DNA from: Rhodovastum sp963709085
GTDB lineage: Bacteria > Pseudomonadota > Alphaproteobacteria > Acetobacterales > Acetobacteraceae
NCBI GenBank assembly: GCA_963709085.1
Contig: CAVPVB010000007.1
Span: 62,001 to 126,000 of the forward strand
Length of the DNA: 64,000 bases
Direction: 5' to 3'
Numbering within the stretch: the first letter of the stretch is position 1; each line of letters begins with the position of its first letter. A model generated the notes under the pieces. The model did no database searches and was not told the origin of the DNA. It saw nothing but the letters and a program-made list of their open reading frames with translations. This document shows positions 26,730-35,295 of this stretch, piece by piece. The position numbers and the translations under genes were made by a program.

Positions 26730-27760
26730 TCGATCTCGCCCCCCGGGGGAATCCACCGCGCAAAGGGTCCGCCGGGCTGCCCAGGGCGAGCGGGCCGAAA
26801 TTGCCCCCGCTGCCGCCGCCCGCACCGCCCCGGCGAATCCTGCCCGGCGCGTTTGTCGTGCTGGGCTTCCTGGCCAGCGCGGCCGGCGGCGGCTGGCTGT
26901 GGTGGCAGCAGCAGGAAATCGCCGCCCGCATCGGATTGCCGTCTTTCGTCGCGCCTCCCGTGGCCGCGACCGAGGGACGGTTCAGCGCCCTGGAGCAGCG
27001 GCTGGCGCGACTCGAACAGCGCCCCATCCCCGCGCCCGTTGCCGCGCCCGACGACCGCATCGGCCCGCTGGAACAGCGCCTCGCGGCGCTCGAGCAGCGG
27101 CCCGCCCCCGCGCCGGATGAGCGCATTGGCACGCTGGGCCAGCGCCTGACGGCACTTGAGCAGCGCCCCGCGCCGGAGCCACCGCCGCCGGAACCGCCCG
27201 CCGGTTCGGCCGAGGCTGCGCCGGCCACCGAAGCATCCCTGGCGACCCGGCTGCAGACCCTGGAGCGGCGGGTCGCCCGCGCCGAGCAGGCGATCAGCAC
27301 CGGCGCCGCCCGCGCGGCGCGTCTGCAGGCCGCCCGCACGGCCCTGGAGTCCGGTCAGAAGCTGGGCGACATCCCCGGCGCGCCGGCCGCGCTGGCCAAA
27401 TTCGCCTTGGTCAATCCGCCCACCGAGGCGTCGCTGCGCCTGTCATTCCCGGCCGCCGCCAGCGCCGCCACGCAGGCCAGCGACCCCACCGGCACCGCGC
27501 TGCCGATGACGCAGCGCATGTGGCAGAAGGTGCAGACGCTGGCGACCATCCAGGAGGGTGAGAAGGTTCTGGTCGGTCAGCCCGTTTCGCGGGTGCTGGC
27601 GCAGGCGCAGGCAAAGCTCGATGCCGGCGACCTCGCCGGCGCGGTAGCCGCGCTGGACCCGCTCGATCCGGCCGCGGCGAAAGCCATGGCAGGCTGGCGG
27701 GAGCAGGCGCAGGCGCTGCTTGATGCACGAGCGGCGCTGGCCGCACTGGCGCGTTCCTGA
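26726..27760 (+). CDS. Mitofilin-like (Mic60-type) membrane protein
   Basis: A 344-residue protein with a proline-rich cytoplasmic start, one membrane helix (PGAFVVLGFLASAAGGGWLWW), a long coiled-coil-like region with heptad pairs of the type RLAALEQRPAP repeated about five times, and a C-terminal helical domain. This architecture, and the place between hemD and hemY, matches alphaproteobacterial Mic60/COG4223, which shapes inner-membrane folds. The repeats at about 26985-27170 are imperfect. The stop overlaps hemY. Confidence 0.78.
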   Translation: MIDLAPRGNPPRKGSAGLPRASGPKLPPLPPPAPPRRILPGAFVVLGFLASAAGGGWLWWQQQEIAARIGLPSFVAPPVAATEGRFSALEQRLARLEQRPIPAPVAAPDDRIGPLEQRLAALEQRPAPAPDERIGTLGQRLTALEQRPAPEPPPPEPPAGSAEAAPATEASLATRLQTLERRVARAEQAISTGAARAARLQAARTALESGQKLGDIPGAPAALAKFALVNPPTEASLRLSFPAAASAATQASDPTGTALPMTQRMWQKVQTLATIQEGEKVLVGQPVSRVLAQAQAKLDAGDLAGAVAALDPLDPAAAKAMAGWREQAQALLDARAALAALARS

Positions 27761-29034
27761 TGATCCGCGCCATCCTCTTCGTCATCGTCGCCGCCGTCGT
27801 GGTCGCGGTCTCCTGGTGGGTATCCGGCCTGCCGGGGCAGGTCAGCGGCACCATTTCCGGCGTCTCGTTCGAAACCTCGGCACCGGTCGCCGTCGCCGTG
27901 CTGGCAGGGTTCGTGCTGGCGGTGCACCTGGTGCTGCGCCTGCTGATCGGGCTGCTGCACCTGCGGGGCCGGCTTGGCGGCTGGAAGGCGCAGCGCCGCC
28001 GCGCCACCGGCGACGACGCGGTCAGCCGCAGCCTGGTGGCGCTGGCCGCCGGCGAGGCGGAGGAGGCGCAGCGCGAGACCGAGCGGGCAAGGCGCCTGCT
28101 GGGCGACACGCCGCAAACCCTGCTGCTGGCCGCCGAGGCGCAACGCCTCGCCAACGACGACGAGGCGGCCGAGCAGATCTACGAAGCCATGGCCGAGCGC
28201 AAGGATTCCGCCTTCATCGGCCTGCGCGGGCTGTTCCGTCAGGCGCTGGCCCGCGAGGCGTGGGACACCGCCGCCGACATCGCCCGCCGCGCCGAGGCGG
28301 TGCATCCCGGCGGCAGTTGGCTGCGCGACGAGCGGACGCACCTCGCCATCCGCACCGGCGACTGGTCGCAGGCCCTGGCGCTGGCCGGTCCCGACGCGCC
28401 GGAGGCCGACTTCGCCATCGCCGCGGCGGCCGCCGAGGGCGATCCGGTGCAGGCGACCAAGCTCGCCCGCCACGCCTGGAAGGCCAATCCCGGCCTGACT
28501 CCGGCGGCGTTGCTCTATGCCGGCCTGTTGCGCCGCGCCGGCCGCGAACCGCGCGCACAGGACGTGGTGCAGCAGGCCTGGACGCGGTTTCCCCACCCTG
28601 AACTCGCGGCGTTCGCGCTGGCGCCGCTGACCGACCTGATGGAACGGGTGAAGGCGGCCACGCGGCTGGCCGAGCGGAATCCGACCGACCCGGAAAGCCA
28701 TTTCCTGCTGGCAAGCGAAACCCTGGCCGCCGGCATGCCGGCGACGGCCCACCGGCACGCCGAGTCCGCCCGCCGCGCCGGCCTGACCCAGAAACGGCTC
28801 TGGCTGCTGCTGGCCGACATCGAGGCGGCGGAACGCGGCGACATCGAGGAAGGCCGCATCGCCCAGCGCGACGCCCTGCGGCAGGCAGCCGCCGCGGAAC
28901 CCGACTCGGCCTGGCGCTGCGAGGCCTGCGGCACAGTGCAGGAAAGCTGGGAACCGGCCTGCCCGGCCTGCTACACGCCGGGGCGCGTGCGGTGGGGGCG
29001 GCCGACGCGGCTGGTGCTGCCGGGGCCGGGGTAA
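27760..29034 (+). CDS. hemY: HemY-like membrane TPR protein
   Basis: A 424-residue protein with two N-terminal membrane helices (AILFVIVAAVVVAVSWWVSG and VAVAVLAGFVLAVHLVL) and then TPR-like helices (SLVALAAGEAEEAQRETERA and LAREAWDTAADIARRAEAVHPG). The C-terminus carries a zinc-ribbon-like CEACG...CPACY. This is the HemY of hem clusters, not protoporphyrinogen oxidase; its exact role in heme synthesis is unclear. The start overlaps the previous stop. The gene ends against a large inverted repeat. Confidence 0.85.
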   Translation: MIRAILFVIVAAVVVAVSWWVSGLPGQVSGTISGVSFETSAPVAVAVLAGFVLAVHLVLRLLIGLLHLRGRLGGWKAQRRRATGDDAVSRSLVALAAGEAEEAQRETERARRLLGDTPQTLLLAAEAQRLANDDEAAEQIYEAMAERKDSAFIGLRGLFRQALAREAWDTAADIARRAEAVHPGGSWLRDERTHLAIRTGDWSQALALAGPDAPEADFAIAAAAAEGDPVQATKLARHAWKANPGLTPAALLYAGLLRRAGREPRAQDVVQQAWTRFPHPELAAFALAPLTDLMERVKAATRLAERNPTDPESHFLLASETLAAGMPATAHRHAESARRAGLTQKRLWLLLADIEAAERGDIEEGRIAQRDALRQAAAAEPDSAWRCEACGTVQESWEPACPACYTPGRVRWGRPTRLVLPGPG

Positions 29035-29035
29035 G

Positions 29036-29229
29036 GAAGGCCAGGGCTCTACCCTGGACCCGCTAAGGGCGGAGCCCTTAGAACCCATTCGTTTTAAGGG
29101 CTTTGCGAATAGGGGGGGTAAGGAGATGCTGCGGCCCCTCCTCACCCCCCTATTCGCAAAGCCCTAAATGAGCGGGGTCCAGGGGCCTCTCGGCCCTTGG
29201 CGGGTCCAGGGCAGAGCCCTGGCCTTCCT
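29036..29229. repeat. MITE-like nested inverted repeat between convergent hemY and an M23 peptidase gene
   Basis: The outer arms (29036-29064 and 29201-29229) are near-perfect inverted copies of about 29 bases containing GGCCAGGGCTC and CCCTGGACCCGC, differing mainly at one base. Inside are a smaller hairpin (CTAAGGGCGGAGCCCTTAG, 29073-29091) and a second long palindrome: left arm 29097-29118 (AGGGCTTTGCGAATAGGGGG), right arm 29144-29165. Three nested hairpins in 195 bp at the join of convergent genes suggest a miniature element acting as a bidirectional terminator. No coding sequence or target duplication is evident. Confidence 0.65.
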
Positions 29230-29766
29230 TCACCTGGCCCAGCCGCCCGCCTCCGGCGCCCGCGCCTCCTCAATCGGCTCCCGCGAATCCGGCACGTGCT
29301 GGCAAGCGGCCAGCGCCAGCGCCGGCTTCGGATCGACGGCCTGGCCGTCGACGCGGACCTCGAAATGCAGATGCGGCGCCGTGGCGTGGCCGGTCGCACC
29401 CACATTGCCCAGCAGGGAGCCGGCGCCGACCACGCTGCCGGGGTGCAGGCCGGGGGCGAAGGCGGACAGGTGCGCGTAGCGGGTGACGATGTCGTCCGGG
29501 TGGCGGACATCGACCATGTTGCCGTAGCCGAAAAAACGGGCGGCGAAGATGACAGTGCCGGCAGCGGCGGCCCGCACCGGGGAGCCCTGCGGGGCCAGCA
29601 GGTCAAGGCCGGAATGCCCGCCCGGAACGAAGCCGCGGCCGACCGCCTTCAGATCGGGAACCGGCATGAGCATGTCCGAACAGGGCGGGGCCGCCATCGC
29701 GGCATGCGCCGCCAGCATGGCGAGGGCGGGGATCACAATCGTTGCAAGCCGAACCGGATTCTGCAT
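29230..29766 (-). CDS. M23-family metallopeptidase, secreted (LytM domain)
   Basis: A 178-residue protein with a signal peptide (LATIVIPALAMLAAHAAMAA) and a LytM domain: GHSGLDLLAP gives the first His and the Asp of the zinc site; ATAPHLHFEVRVDG gives the HxH. These residues are intact, so it may cleave peptidoglycan. I use the ATG at 29766, because the upstream TTG/GTG extension has no signal. A second, similar gene follows on the same strand upstream. Confidence 0.85.
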   Translation of the reverse strand: MQNPVRLATIVIPALAMLAAHAAMAAPPCSDMLMPVPDLKAVGRGFVPGGHSGLDLLAPQGSPVRAAAAGTVIFAARFFGYGNMVDVRHPDDIVTRYAHLSAFAPGLHPGSVVGAGSLLGNVGATGHATAPHLHFEVRVDGQAVDPKPALALAACQHVPDSREPIEEARAPEAGGWAR

Positions 29767-29810
29767 GACTGGCGCGTAGCATGCATGGCAGCTATGAACC
29801 AGAGGTAAAG

Positions 29811-30323
29811 TTACGTTCCGCAACTTTTTATATTCAGATACGGCGCCGGATCGACCGGGTGCCCCTCAAGGTGCAGCTCGAAATGCAGATGGGTGCCGTA
29901 GGTTATCCCGGAGCGCCCGATCCGGCCGATGCGCTCGCCGGCCGCGACCCGCCCGGCACCGCCGGCGATGGCGGGGGCGATGCTGCCGAGATGGGCGTAA
30001 CGGGTGATGAAACCCTGGCCGGCCGGTCCGTGCATGATGTCAAGTTCCAGGCCGGAAGAGCCCAGGCGGCGCACCGCCACGACCTGACCGGCAGCGGCGG
30101 CGCCGACCCAGGTGCCGGCGGCGGCGGGCAGGTCCACGCCATTATGGAACAGGGCGGCGTGCGGACCGACGGCCCGGCGGGCACCGAACGGCGAGGAGAT
30201 GCAGGCCCCCGGCACCGGCAGGCGCAGATCGATGCCGCCGGGTAGCGCCGGAGCAGGAGCGGGGGCGGGGGCGGGCGCGGCGGCCAGGCAGAGCAGGGCC
30301 AGCGCGGTGATGCGAAGGGTCAT
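29811..30323 (-). CDS. M23-family metallopeptidase, secreted (second copy)
   Basis: A 170-residue protein with a signal segment (ALALLCLAAAPAPAPAPAPA, unusually Ala-Pro repeated) and a LytM domain: FHNGVDLPA and YGTHLHFELHLEG. The HxxxD site is HNGVD and the HxH is HLH, so the zinc ligands are present. It resembles the neighbouring M23 gene in layout but is clearly diverged, so duplication is old or the two were acquired separately. Start at 30323; the longer frame to 30422 lacks a signal peptide at its N-terminus. Confidence 0.83.
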   Translation of the reverse strand: MTLRITALALLCLAAAPAPAPAPAPALPGGIDLRLPVPGACISSPFGARRAVGPHAALFHNGVDLPAAAGTWVGAAAAGQVVAVRRLGSSGLELDIMHGPAGQGFITRYAHLGSIAPAIAGGAGRVAAGERIGRIGRSGITYGTHLHFELHLEGHPVDPAPYLNIKSCGT

Positions 30324-30471
30324 GATCGGGCCTCGGAAGCTGGGGGGCTCGGAAACTGGTATGCTCGCGACGCGCGACCCGGCAGGCGGCAACGGCCATG
30401 CCGCAATGCCTCCCCTCCCCATGCGCCGCGCGTTCTATATTGTTTTCGGTCGATCGAGGATGTGTGTTGCC

Positions 30472-31215
30472 ATGAGTATTGTCGTCGGAATTCCCGCCTG
30501 CACCGTGGAACTGCGTGGCCATATCCAGCACGCCACGCCGTCGCGCTACGGCGCCGCCGTGATCGGCGGGGCCGGGGCCATGCCAATTCTGCTGCCGCCG
30601 GTCGGCGAGGGAATGCTCGCGTTGCTGGACCGGCTGGACGGGCTGGTGCTGTCCGGCAGCCCGAGCAATGTCGAGCCGCACCGCTACGGCGTGACGGAGT
30701 CGCTGACGCCCAATTCGCACGACCCGCACCGCGACAACACCACCCTGCCGATGATCCGCGCGGCGCTGGCGCGCGGCCTGCCGGTGCTGGCGATCTGCCG
30801 CGGCATCCAGGAACTGAACGTCGCACTCGGCGGCACCCTGCACCAGCAGGTGCAGGACCTGCCCGGCCGGCTGGACCACAGCGCCGGGCCCGGACCGGTG
30901 GAGCACTGCTACCGGCCCAAGCACACCGTGCGGCTGTCCGGACACATGGCGAGCCTGCTGGGAAAGACCGAGATTCTGGTGAACTCGCTGCACGAGCAGG
31001 GGCTGGACCGGCCGGGCGAGGGGCTGGCCGTGGAGGGCCTCGCGCCGGACGGCACGATCGAGGCGGTACGGGTGGTGAATACGCCGGGCTGGGCGATCGG
31101 CGTGCAATGGCATCCGGAATGGCACTACGCCGGCAACGTGGACAGCATGGCGATCTTCCGCGCCTTCGGCGAGGCGTGCCGGGCCTACGCCACCGGCCGG
31201 CGCAAGGCGGCCTGA
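30472..31215 (+). CDS. Gamma-glutamyl-gamma-aminobutyrate hydrolase family (PuuD-like class I amidotransferase)
   Basis: A 247-residue class I glutamine-amidotransferase fold protein. LDGLVLSGSPSNVEPHRYG, LPVLAICRGIQELNVALGG (nucleophile Cys), and VQWHPEWH (His-Pro-Glu triad part) match the peptidase C26 family. PuuD removes glutamate from gamma-glutamyl-GABA in putrescine breakdown; no other puu genes are close by, so the substrate is uncertain. ATG 30472 follows GAGGA at 30456-30460. It ends 16 bases before the convergent kup. Confidence 0.85.
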   Translation: MSIVVGIPACTVELRGHIQHATPSRYGAAVIGGAGAMPILLPPVGEGMLALLDRLDGLVLSGSPSNVEPHRYGVTESLTPNSHDPHRDNTTLPMIRAALARGLPVLAICRGIQELNVALGGTLHQQVQDLPGRLDHSAGPGPVEHCYRPKHTVRLSGHMASLLGKTEILVNSLHEQGLDRPGEGLAVEGLAPDGTIEAVRVVNTPGWAIGVQWHPEWHYAGNVDSMAIFRAFGEACRAYATGRRKAA

Positions 31216-31231
31216 GCCGGGGCGTTGCCTC

Positions 31232-33154
31232 TCAGATCGCCACCCGCATTCCCAGTTCGACCACCCGGTCGCTGGGAATGCGGAAGAACTCGGTGACCGA
31301 CACGGCGTTGCGCGCCATCACAAGGAACAGCCAGAGCCGCCAGATCGGCATTTTCGGCACCATCGCCGGCACCAGGGTCTCCCGGCCGAGGAAGTAGCTG
31401 GCCTGCATCGGATCGTAATCGACGCCCTTGGCCCGCAACTCGCCGAGGTCGCGCGGGATGTTGGGGCTTTCCATGAAGCCGTAGCGGGTCACCACCCGGT
31501 GGATGCCGGGCGCCAGTTCCTCGACGCTGGTGCGCTCGGCCTGCGGCACGTCGGGCAGGTCCACGTTGAGCACGGTGACGAACAGCACCCGCTCGTGCAG
31601 CACCTTGTTGTGCTTGAGGTTGTGCAGCAGCGCGCCGGGCACGAAATCCGGGTTGCCGGTGAGGAACACCGCCAGCCCCGGCACCCGCACGGTGCGCGAC
31701 TGCGGCAGCCGGGCCAGGAAGCTGGCCAGCGGCAGGCTGTCCTGCTTCCAGCGCGTCAGCAGCAGGTCGCGGCCGCGCTTCCACGAGGTCATGACGGCGA
31801 TGAGGACGAGGCCGAGCGCCAGCGGCACCCAGCCGCCCTCGGGCACCTTCACCATGTTGGCGGTGAAGAACACCAGGTCCAGCAGGAACAGGGCGCCGAA
31901 CACGGCCAGCACCGCCCCGCGGGACCAGCCGAACTGGCGGCGGAACACCACCGCGGCCAGGAAGCAGGTGCACAGAAACGTGCCGGTGACCGCGATGCCA
32001 TAGGCGGCGGCGAGCGAATCGCTGGTGCGGAAGCTGAACACCAGCAGCAATACCCCGGCGGCGAGCGCGGTGTTGATCTGGGGCACGTAGATCTGCCCCT
32101 CCTCGGTGGCGCTGGTGTGGCTCACCGTCATGCGCGGCAGGAAGCCGAGCTGCACGCATTGGCGCGTCATCGAATAGGCGCCCGAGATAACCGCCTGGCT
32201 GGCGATCACGGTCGCGGCGGTGGCGAGCACCACCAGCGGCAGGCGCAGCCATTCGGGCGCGAGCAGGTAGAACGGGTTTTCCACCGCCTTGTTGTCGCTC
32301 AGCACCAGCGCTCCCTGGCCAAAATAATTGAGCGCCAGCGAGGGCAGCACATAGAACGACCAGGCCAGCCGGATCGGCCGGCGGCCGAAATGGCCCATAT
32401 CGGCATACAGCGCCTCGGCGCCGGTGACGGCGAGCACGACGGCGCCGAGGGTGAAGAACGCCACCCAATGCTGCTCCAGCACCAGATCGACCGCATAGGC
32501 GGGTGAAAGGGCGGGCAGCACGGCGGGGTTGCGCAGCACCGCAAGCAGGCCGAGCGCGCCGATGGCCAGGAACCACACCATCATCACCGGGCCGAACAGG
32601 CGGCCGACCGTGTCGGTTCCCTTCCACTGCAGGGCAAACAGCACGACGATGACGACGGCGCAGACCGGCAACACGAACGAGGTCAGTTGCGGCGTGGCAA
32701 TCTCCAGCCCCTCGACGGCGGACAGCACCGAAATGGCCGGGGTGATCACGCCGTCGCCAAAGAACAGGCAGGCGCCGCTGATGCCGACCAGGGCCAGCAC
32801 GTTGCGCATCCGCGCGTCGGCGGACACCCGCTGGGCCAGGGCCATCAGGGCGATGATGCCACCCTCGCCCCGGTTATCGGCGCGCATGACCAGCAGCACG
32901 TATTTGACCGTTACGATCAGCACCAGCGACCAGAAGATCATCGACAGGATGCCGAGCACTTCCGCGCTGCTGATGCCGCCCTCGGTGAAATGGTCGAGGC
33001 TGGCCTTGAAAGCGTAAAGCGGGCTGGTGCCGATATCGCCGTAAACGATGCCGAGCACCCCCAGCAACGCGCCGGCACGCAGCTTCGCCGGTGCGGCGGC
33101 CGTGGACGCGACGATCATCGGACGACGTTTCGCACTGTAACTCGGATCATTCAT
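31232..33154 (-). CDS. kup: KUP-type potassium uptake transporter
   Basis: A 640-residue membrane protein. LGVLGIVYGDIGTSPLYAFKASL is the signature first helix, DNRGEGGIIALMAL the second, and FFGDGVITPAISVLSAVEGL the third; twelve membrane helices and a C-terminal cytosolic domain (residues 470-640) are expected. It moves K+ with protons. ATG 33154 has CAGGAGA just before it, so the 20-codon upstream extension is unlikely. Confidence 0.92.
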   Translation of the reverse strand: MNDPSYSAKRRPMIVASTAAAPAKLRAGALLGVLGIVYGDIGTSPLYAFKASLDHFTEGGISSAEVLGILSMIFWSLVLIVTVKYVLLVMRADNRGEGGIIALMALAQRVSADARMRNVLALVGISGACLFFGDGVITPAISVLSAVEGLEIATPQLTSFVLPVCAVVIVVLFALQWKGTDTVGRLFGPVMMVWFLAIGALGLLAVLRNPAVLPALSPAYAVDLVLEQHWVAFFTLGAVVLAVTGAEALYADMGHFGRRPIRLAWSFYVLPSLALNYFGQGALVLSDNKAVENPFYLLAPEWLRLPLVVLATAATVIASQAVISGAYSMTRQCVQLGFLPRMTVSHTSATEEGQIYVPQINTALAAGVLLLVFSFRTSDSLAAAYGIAVTGTFLCTCFLAAVVFRRQFGWSRGAVLAVFGALFLLDLVFFTANMVKVPEGGWVPLALGLVLIAVMTSWKRGRDLLLTRWKQDSLPLASFLARLPQSRTVRVPGLAVFLTGNPDFVPGALLHNLKHNKVLHERVLFVTVLNVDLPDVPQAERTSVEELAPGIHRVVTRYGFMESPNIPRDLGELRAKGVDYDPMQASYFLGRETLVPAMVPKMPIWRLWLFLVMARNAVSVTEFFRIPSDRVVELGMRVAI

Positions 33155-33373
33155 CGTCTCCTGCTGCCGGGAGACCGGCGCGGACGGATACGCCGTGGCC
33201 GGGGGGGCGCGCAAGCGCCGTCAGGTGAAGGCGCGGCGCAGGGCCCGGGCTCGGCACGCGGTGCGCCGTCGCGTGCGGGTCGCCCGATCAGGCGACGTGG
33301 CGGGCTCGTGTGGTCCTTGAAAAGGAAGAACGGTTTGTGCAAAATGAAATTGGTTTCAAAAAGGAAGGGAGCA

Positions 33374-33740
33374 ATGTCAATGAGGCCGGCACCGACCGCT
33401 TCGCGTGCGAGAATTTTAAATGGTTTCTGCTGGATTCTTTTCGCAGCAGCGCTTCTTTGGCCAGACGCAAGGCGCGCTGGCCAACAGGGGGTATACGCAA
33501 CCGATTTACGTGCAACCGGGAAATACCATCGTCGTGCCGGGGACTGCCATCGACCAGGCAAGTGGTCCAAGTTACCAGTGTTCTGCCGCGGGCGAAATCA
33601 AAATTAAAATCGCCGGCAACGATAGTGATCATGCCCAATTCCAATGTGGGGATGACCAAAAGCTGGGTGTGCTCCAATGTCCCGATCATCGGCCGATCGC
33701 CAGAGTTCCGAATACAACGAGGATTTTCTGCCGTTATTGA
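33374..33740 (+). CDS. Small secreted protein of unknown function, with a +1 frameshift
   Basis: ATG 33374 has a strong site (AAGGAAGGGAG) upstream. The first frame reads a basic start and a hydrophobic stretch (ARILNGFCWILFAAALL). If one T is removed from the run at 33456-33458, it continues as GQTQGALA, a good signal-peptidase site, and then NRGYTQPIYVQPGNTIVVPG and about 70 more residues with four cysteines (YQCSAAGEIKIKI, FQCG, LQCP and FCRY). The mature part is about 86 residues, disulfide-capable and rich in Asp/Gln. I know no family for it. The join is inferred from the signal peptide. The gene is less GC-rich than its neighbours. Confidence 0.5.
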
Positions 33741-33763
33741 AAATACGCGGCGTCGGCTCGTAA

Positions 33764-33804
33764 GGCAGGCAAGGCCAGCGGCAGAACCCCTGGCCTTGCC
33801 TGCC
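33764..33804. terminator. Perfect 14-bp hairpin at the yggS end (palindromic repeat family)
   Basis: GGCAGGCAAGGCCA (33764-33777) pairs exactly with TGGCCTTGCCTGCC (33791-33804), loop of 13 bases. It sits between the convergent small secreted protein and yggS and touches the yggS stop codon. The GGCCTTGCC part links it to the other palindromes of this window. Confidence 0.6.
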
Positions 33805-34485
33805 TAGGTCCGGCTCCCGAAAATGGCCGAGCCCACGCGCACATGCGTGGCCCCCTGGGAAATGGCGGTTTCGTAGTCGGCGGACATGCCCATCGAAACG
33901 ATCCGCAGCCCGTGCCGGGCGGCCCGGTCCGCCAGCCAGGCGAAATGCGGGGCGGGGTCGGCGTCGAGCGGCGGGATGCACATCAGCCCGACCAGGGCGG
34001 TGCCGAAACGAGCCTTGCAGGCGATGATGAACGCATCCGCCCCGGCGCGGGGAATGCCGGATTTCTGCGCCTCGTCGCCGACATTCACCTGTACCTAGTA
34101 GGTCAGGCGTGCGGCCCTCCTTCTGGATGGCTTCCGCCAGCGCCTCGGCCAGCCGGGGACGGTCGAGCGTTTCGATCACATCCGCCACCCGCACCGCCTC
34201 GCGCACCTTGTTGGTCTGCAGCCCGCCGATGACATGCAGGCGCAGGCGCGGATGGGCGGGGCGAAGGGCGGGGAACTTGGCGGCGGCTTCCTGCACGCGG
34301 TTCTCACCGAACACAAACTGGCCGGCGCCGAGGGCCGCGACCACCGAATCGACGGAATGGGTTTTCGATACGGCGACCAGGGTGACATCCTGCGGATCGC
34401 GGCCGGCTTGCCGGGCGGCGGCGGCCATGCGGTCACGCACGCGAGCGAGATTGGCGGCGATCTCGGGCGGGGAGAGTTCGGACAT
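33804..34485 (-). CDS. yggS: YggS-type pyridoxal-phosphate homeostasis protein, with one +1 frameshift
   Basis: A COG0325 protein of about 226 residues. LVAVSKTHSVDSVVAALGAG holds the PLP-binding Lys; FGENRVQEA, LHVIGGLQTNKV, and, in the other frame, VNVGDEAQKSG, LMCIPPLDAD and GMSADYETAISQGATHVRVGSAIFG are conserved. The two halves join if one base near 34094 (extra C on the plus strand) is dropped, restoring DLLVQVNVGDE. The family is a single continuous domain, so this is one gene. Its ATG (34483-34485) overlaps the ATG of the divergent ThiE-like gene by two bases. Confidence 0.85.
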
Positions 34486-35077
34486 GGACGGAAGGCTTGT
34501 CGCCTGGGCGCGCGCGGTCAAGTCGCGACAGCGGCGGTCCGGCATTTTCCCCGCGCCGCCGGTGCTGTGGCTGTTCACCGACGCGCAGCGACTGCCCGAC
34601 CCGCTGGCAGCGGCGGCGCGGCTGCCGCGCGGGCTGGGCGGGGTGGTGCTGCGGCATGACGGGATGGCGGCGGACCGGGTGGCGTTGGGGCGGGCGCTGG
34701 CGCGGCTGTGCCGGGCGCGCGGACTGGCGCTGTCGGTGGCCGCGGACTGGCGGCTGGCGGCTTGCCTCGGCGCCGGGCTGCACCTGCGCGGCGGCCGGTG
34801 GCCGGCGGCGGCCCCCCGGTATCTGCAGGCCGTGACCAGTTCGGCACATGGTGTGGCCGATTTGCGACGGGCACGGCGGGCCGGGGCGCTGGCGTTCCTG
34901 TCGCCCGCTTTCGCCACCGCGAGCCATCCCGGCGCGCCGCCGCTGGGGCCGTGCCGCTGGGGGCTGCTGGCGCGACGCGGCTTTTGGGGGGTGGCGGCAT
35001 TGGGCGGGATCGACGGGCGGACGGTGCGGCGACTGCCGGGCTGCGCCGGGGCAGGGGCAATTGGGGCGCTGGAGTGA
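34484..35077 (+). CDS. Thiamine-phosphate-synthase-like (ThiE/TenI fold) protein
   Basis: A 197-residue protein. PPVLWLFTDAQRLPDPLAAAARL and GLGGVVLRHDGM, followed by ALSVAADWRLAACLGAGLHLRGG, match the first half of the ThiE/TenI barrel, and FLSPAFATASHPGAPPLGP the characteristic phosphate-loop region (usually G/SPxFxTxSHPG). The active enzyme needs several residues I cannot confirm, so a TenI-like non-catalytic role is possible. It starts inside the yggS start codon on the opposite strand, leaving no room for separate promoters outside coding DNA. Confidence 0.72.
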   Translation: MDGRLVAWARAVKSRQRRSGIFPAPPVLWLFTDAQRLPDPLAAAARLPRGLGGVVLRHDGMAADRVALGRALARLCRARGLALSVAADWRLAACLGAGLHLRGGRWPAAAPRYLQAVTSSAHGVADLRRARRAGALAFLSPAFATASHPGAPPLGPCRWGLLARRGFWGVAALGGIDGRTVRRLPGCAGAGAIGALE

Positions 35078-35295
35078 CTTTGTCCACAGCGGTTTGTGTC
35101 TCTGCGGCCACAGTGTTTCGGAAATGCCATGGCGGCTTGTTGTTGCGGTTGCGGCCGGATGAAGGGCTCGTCAATACTCTGAGAGGTCCGGCTACCCCTC
35201 CCGTTGCGGGGGCCATCGGTTTTCGGTGGAATCCGCGCGAAACGGGACGGGATCTGCCATTACCGCCGGCGCGCCGGCGACATGAGGAGGATAAG

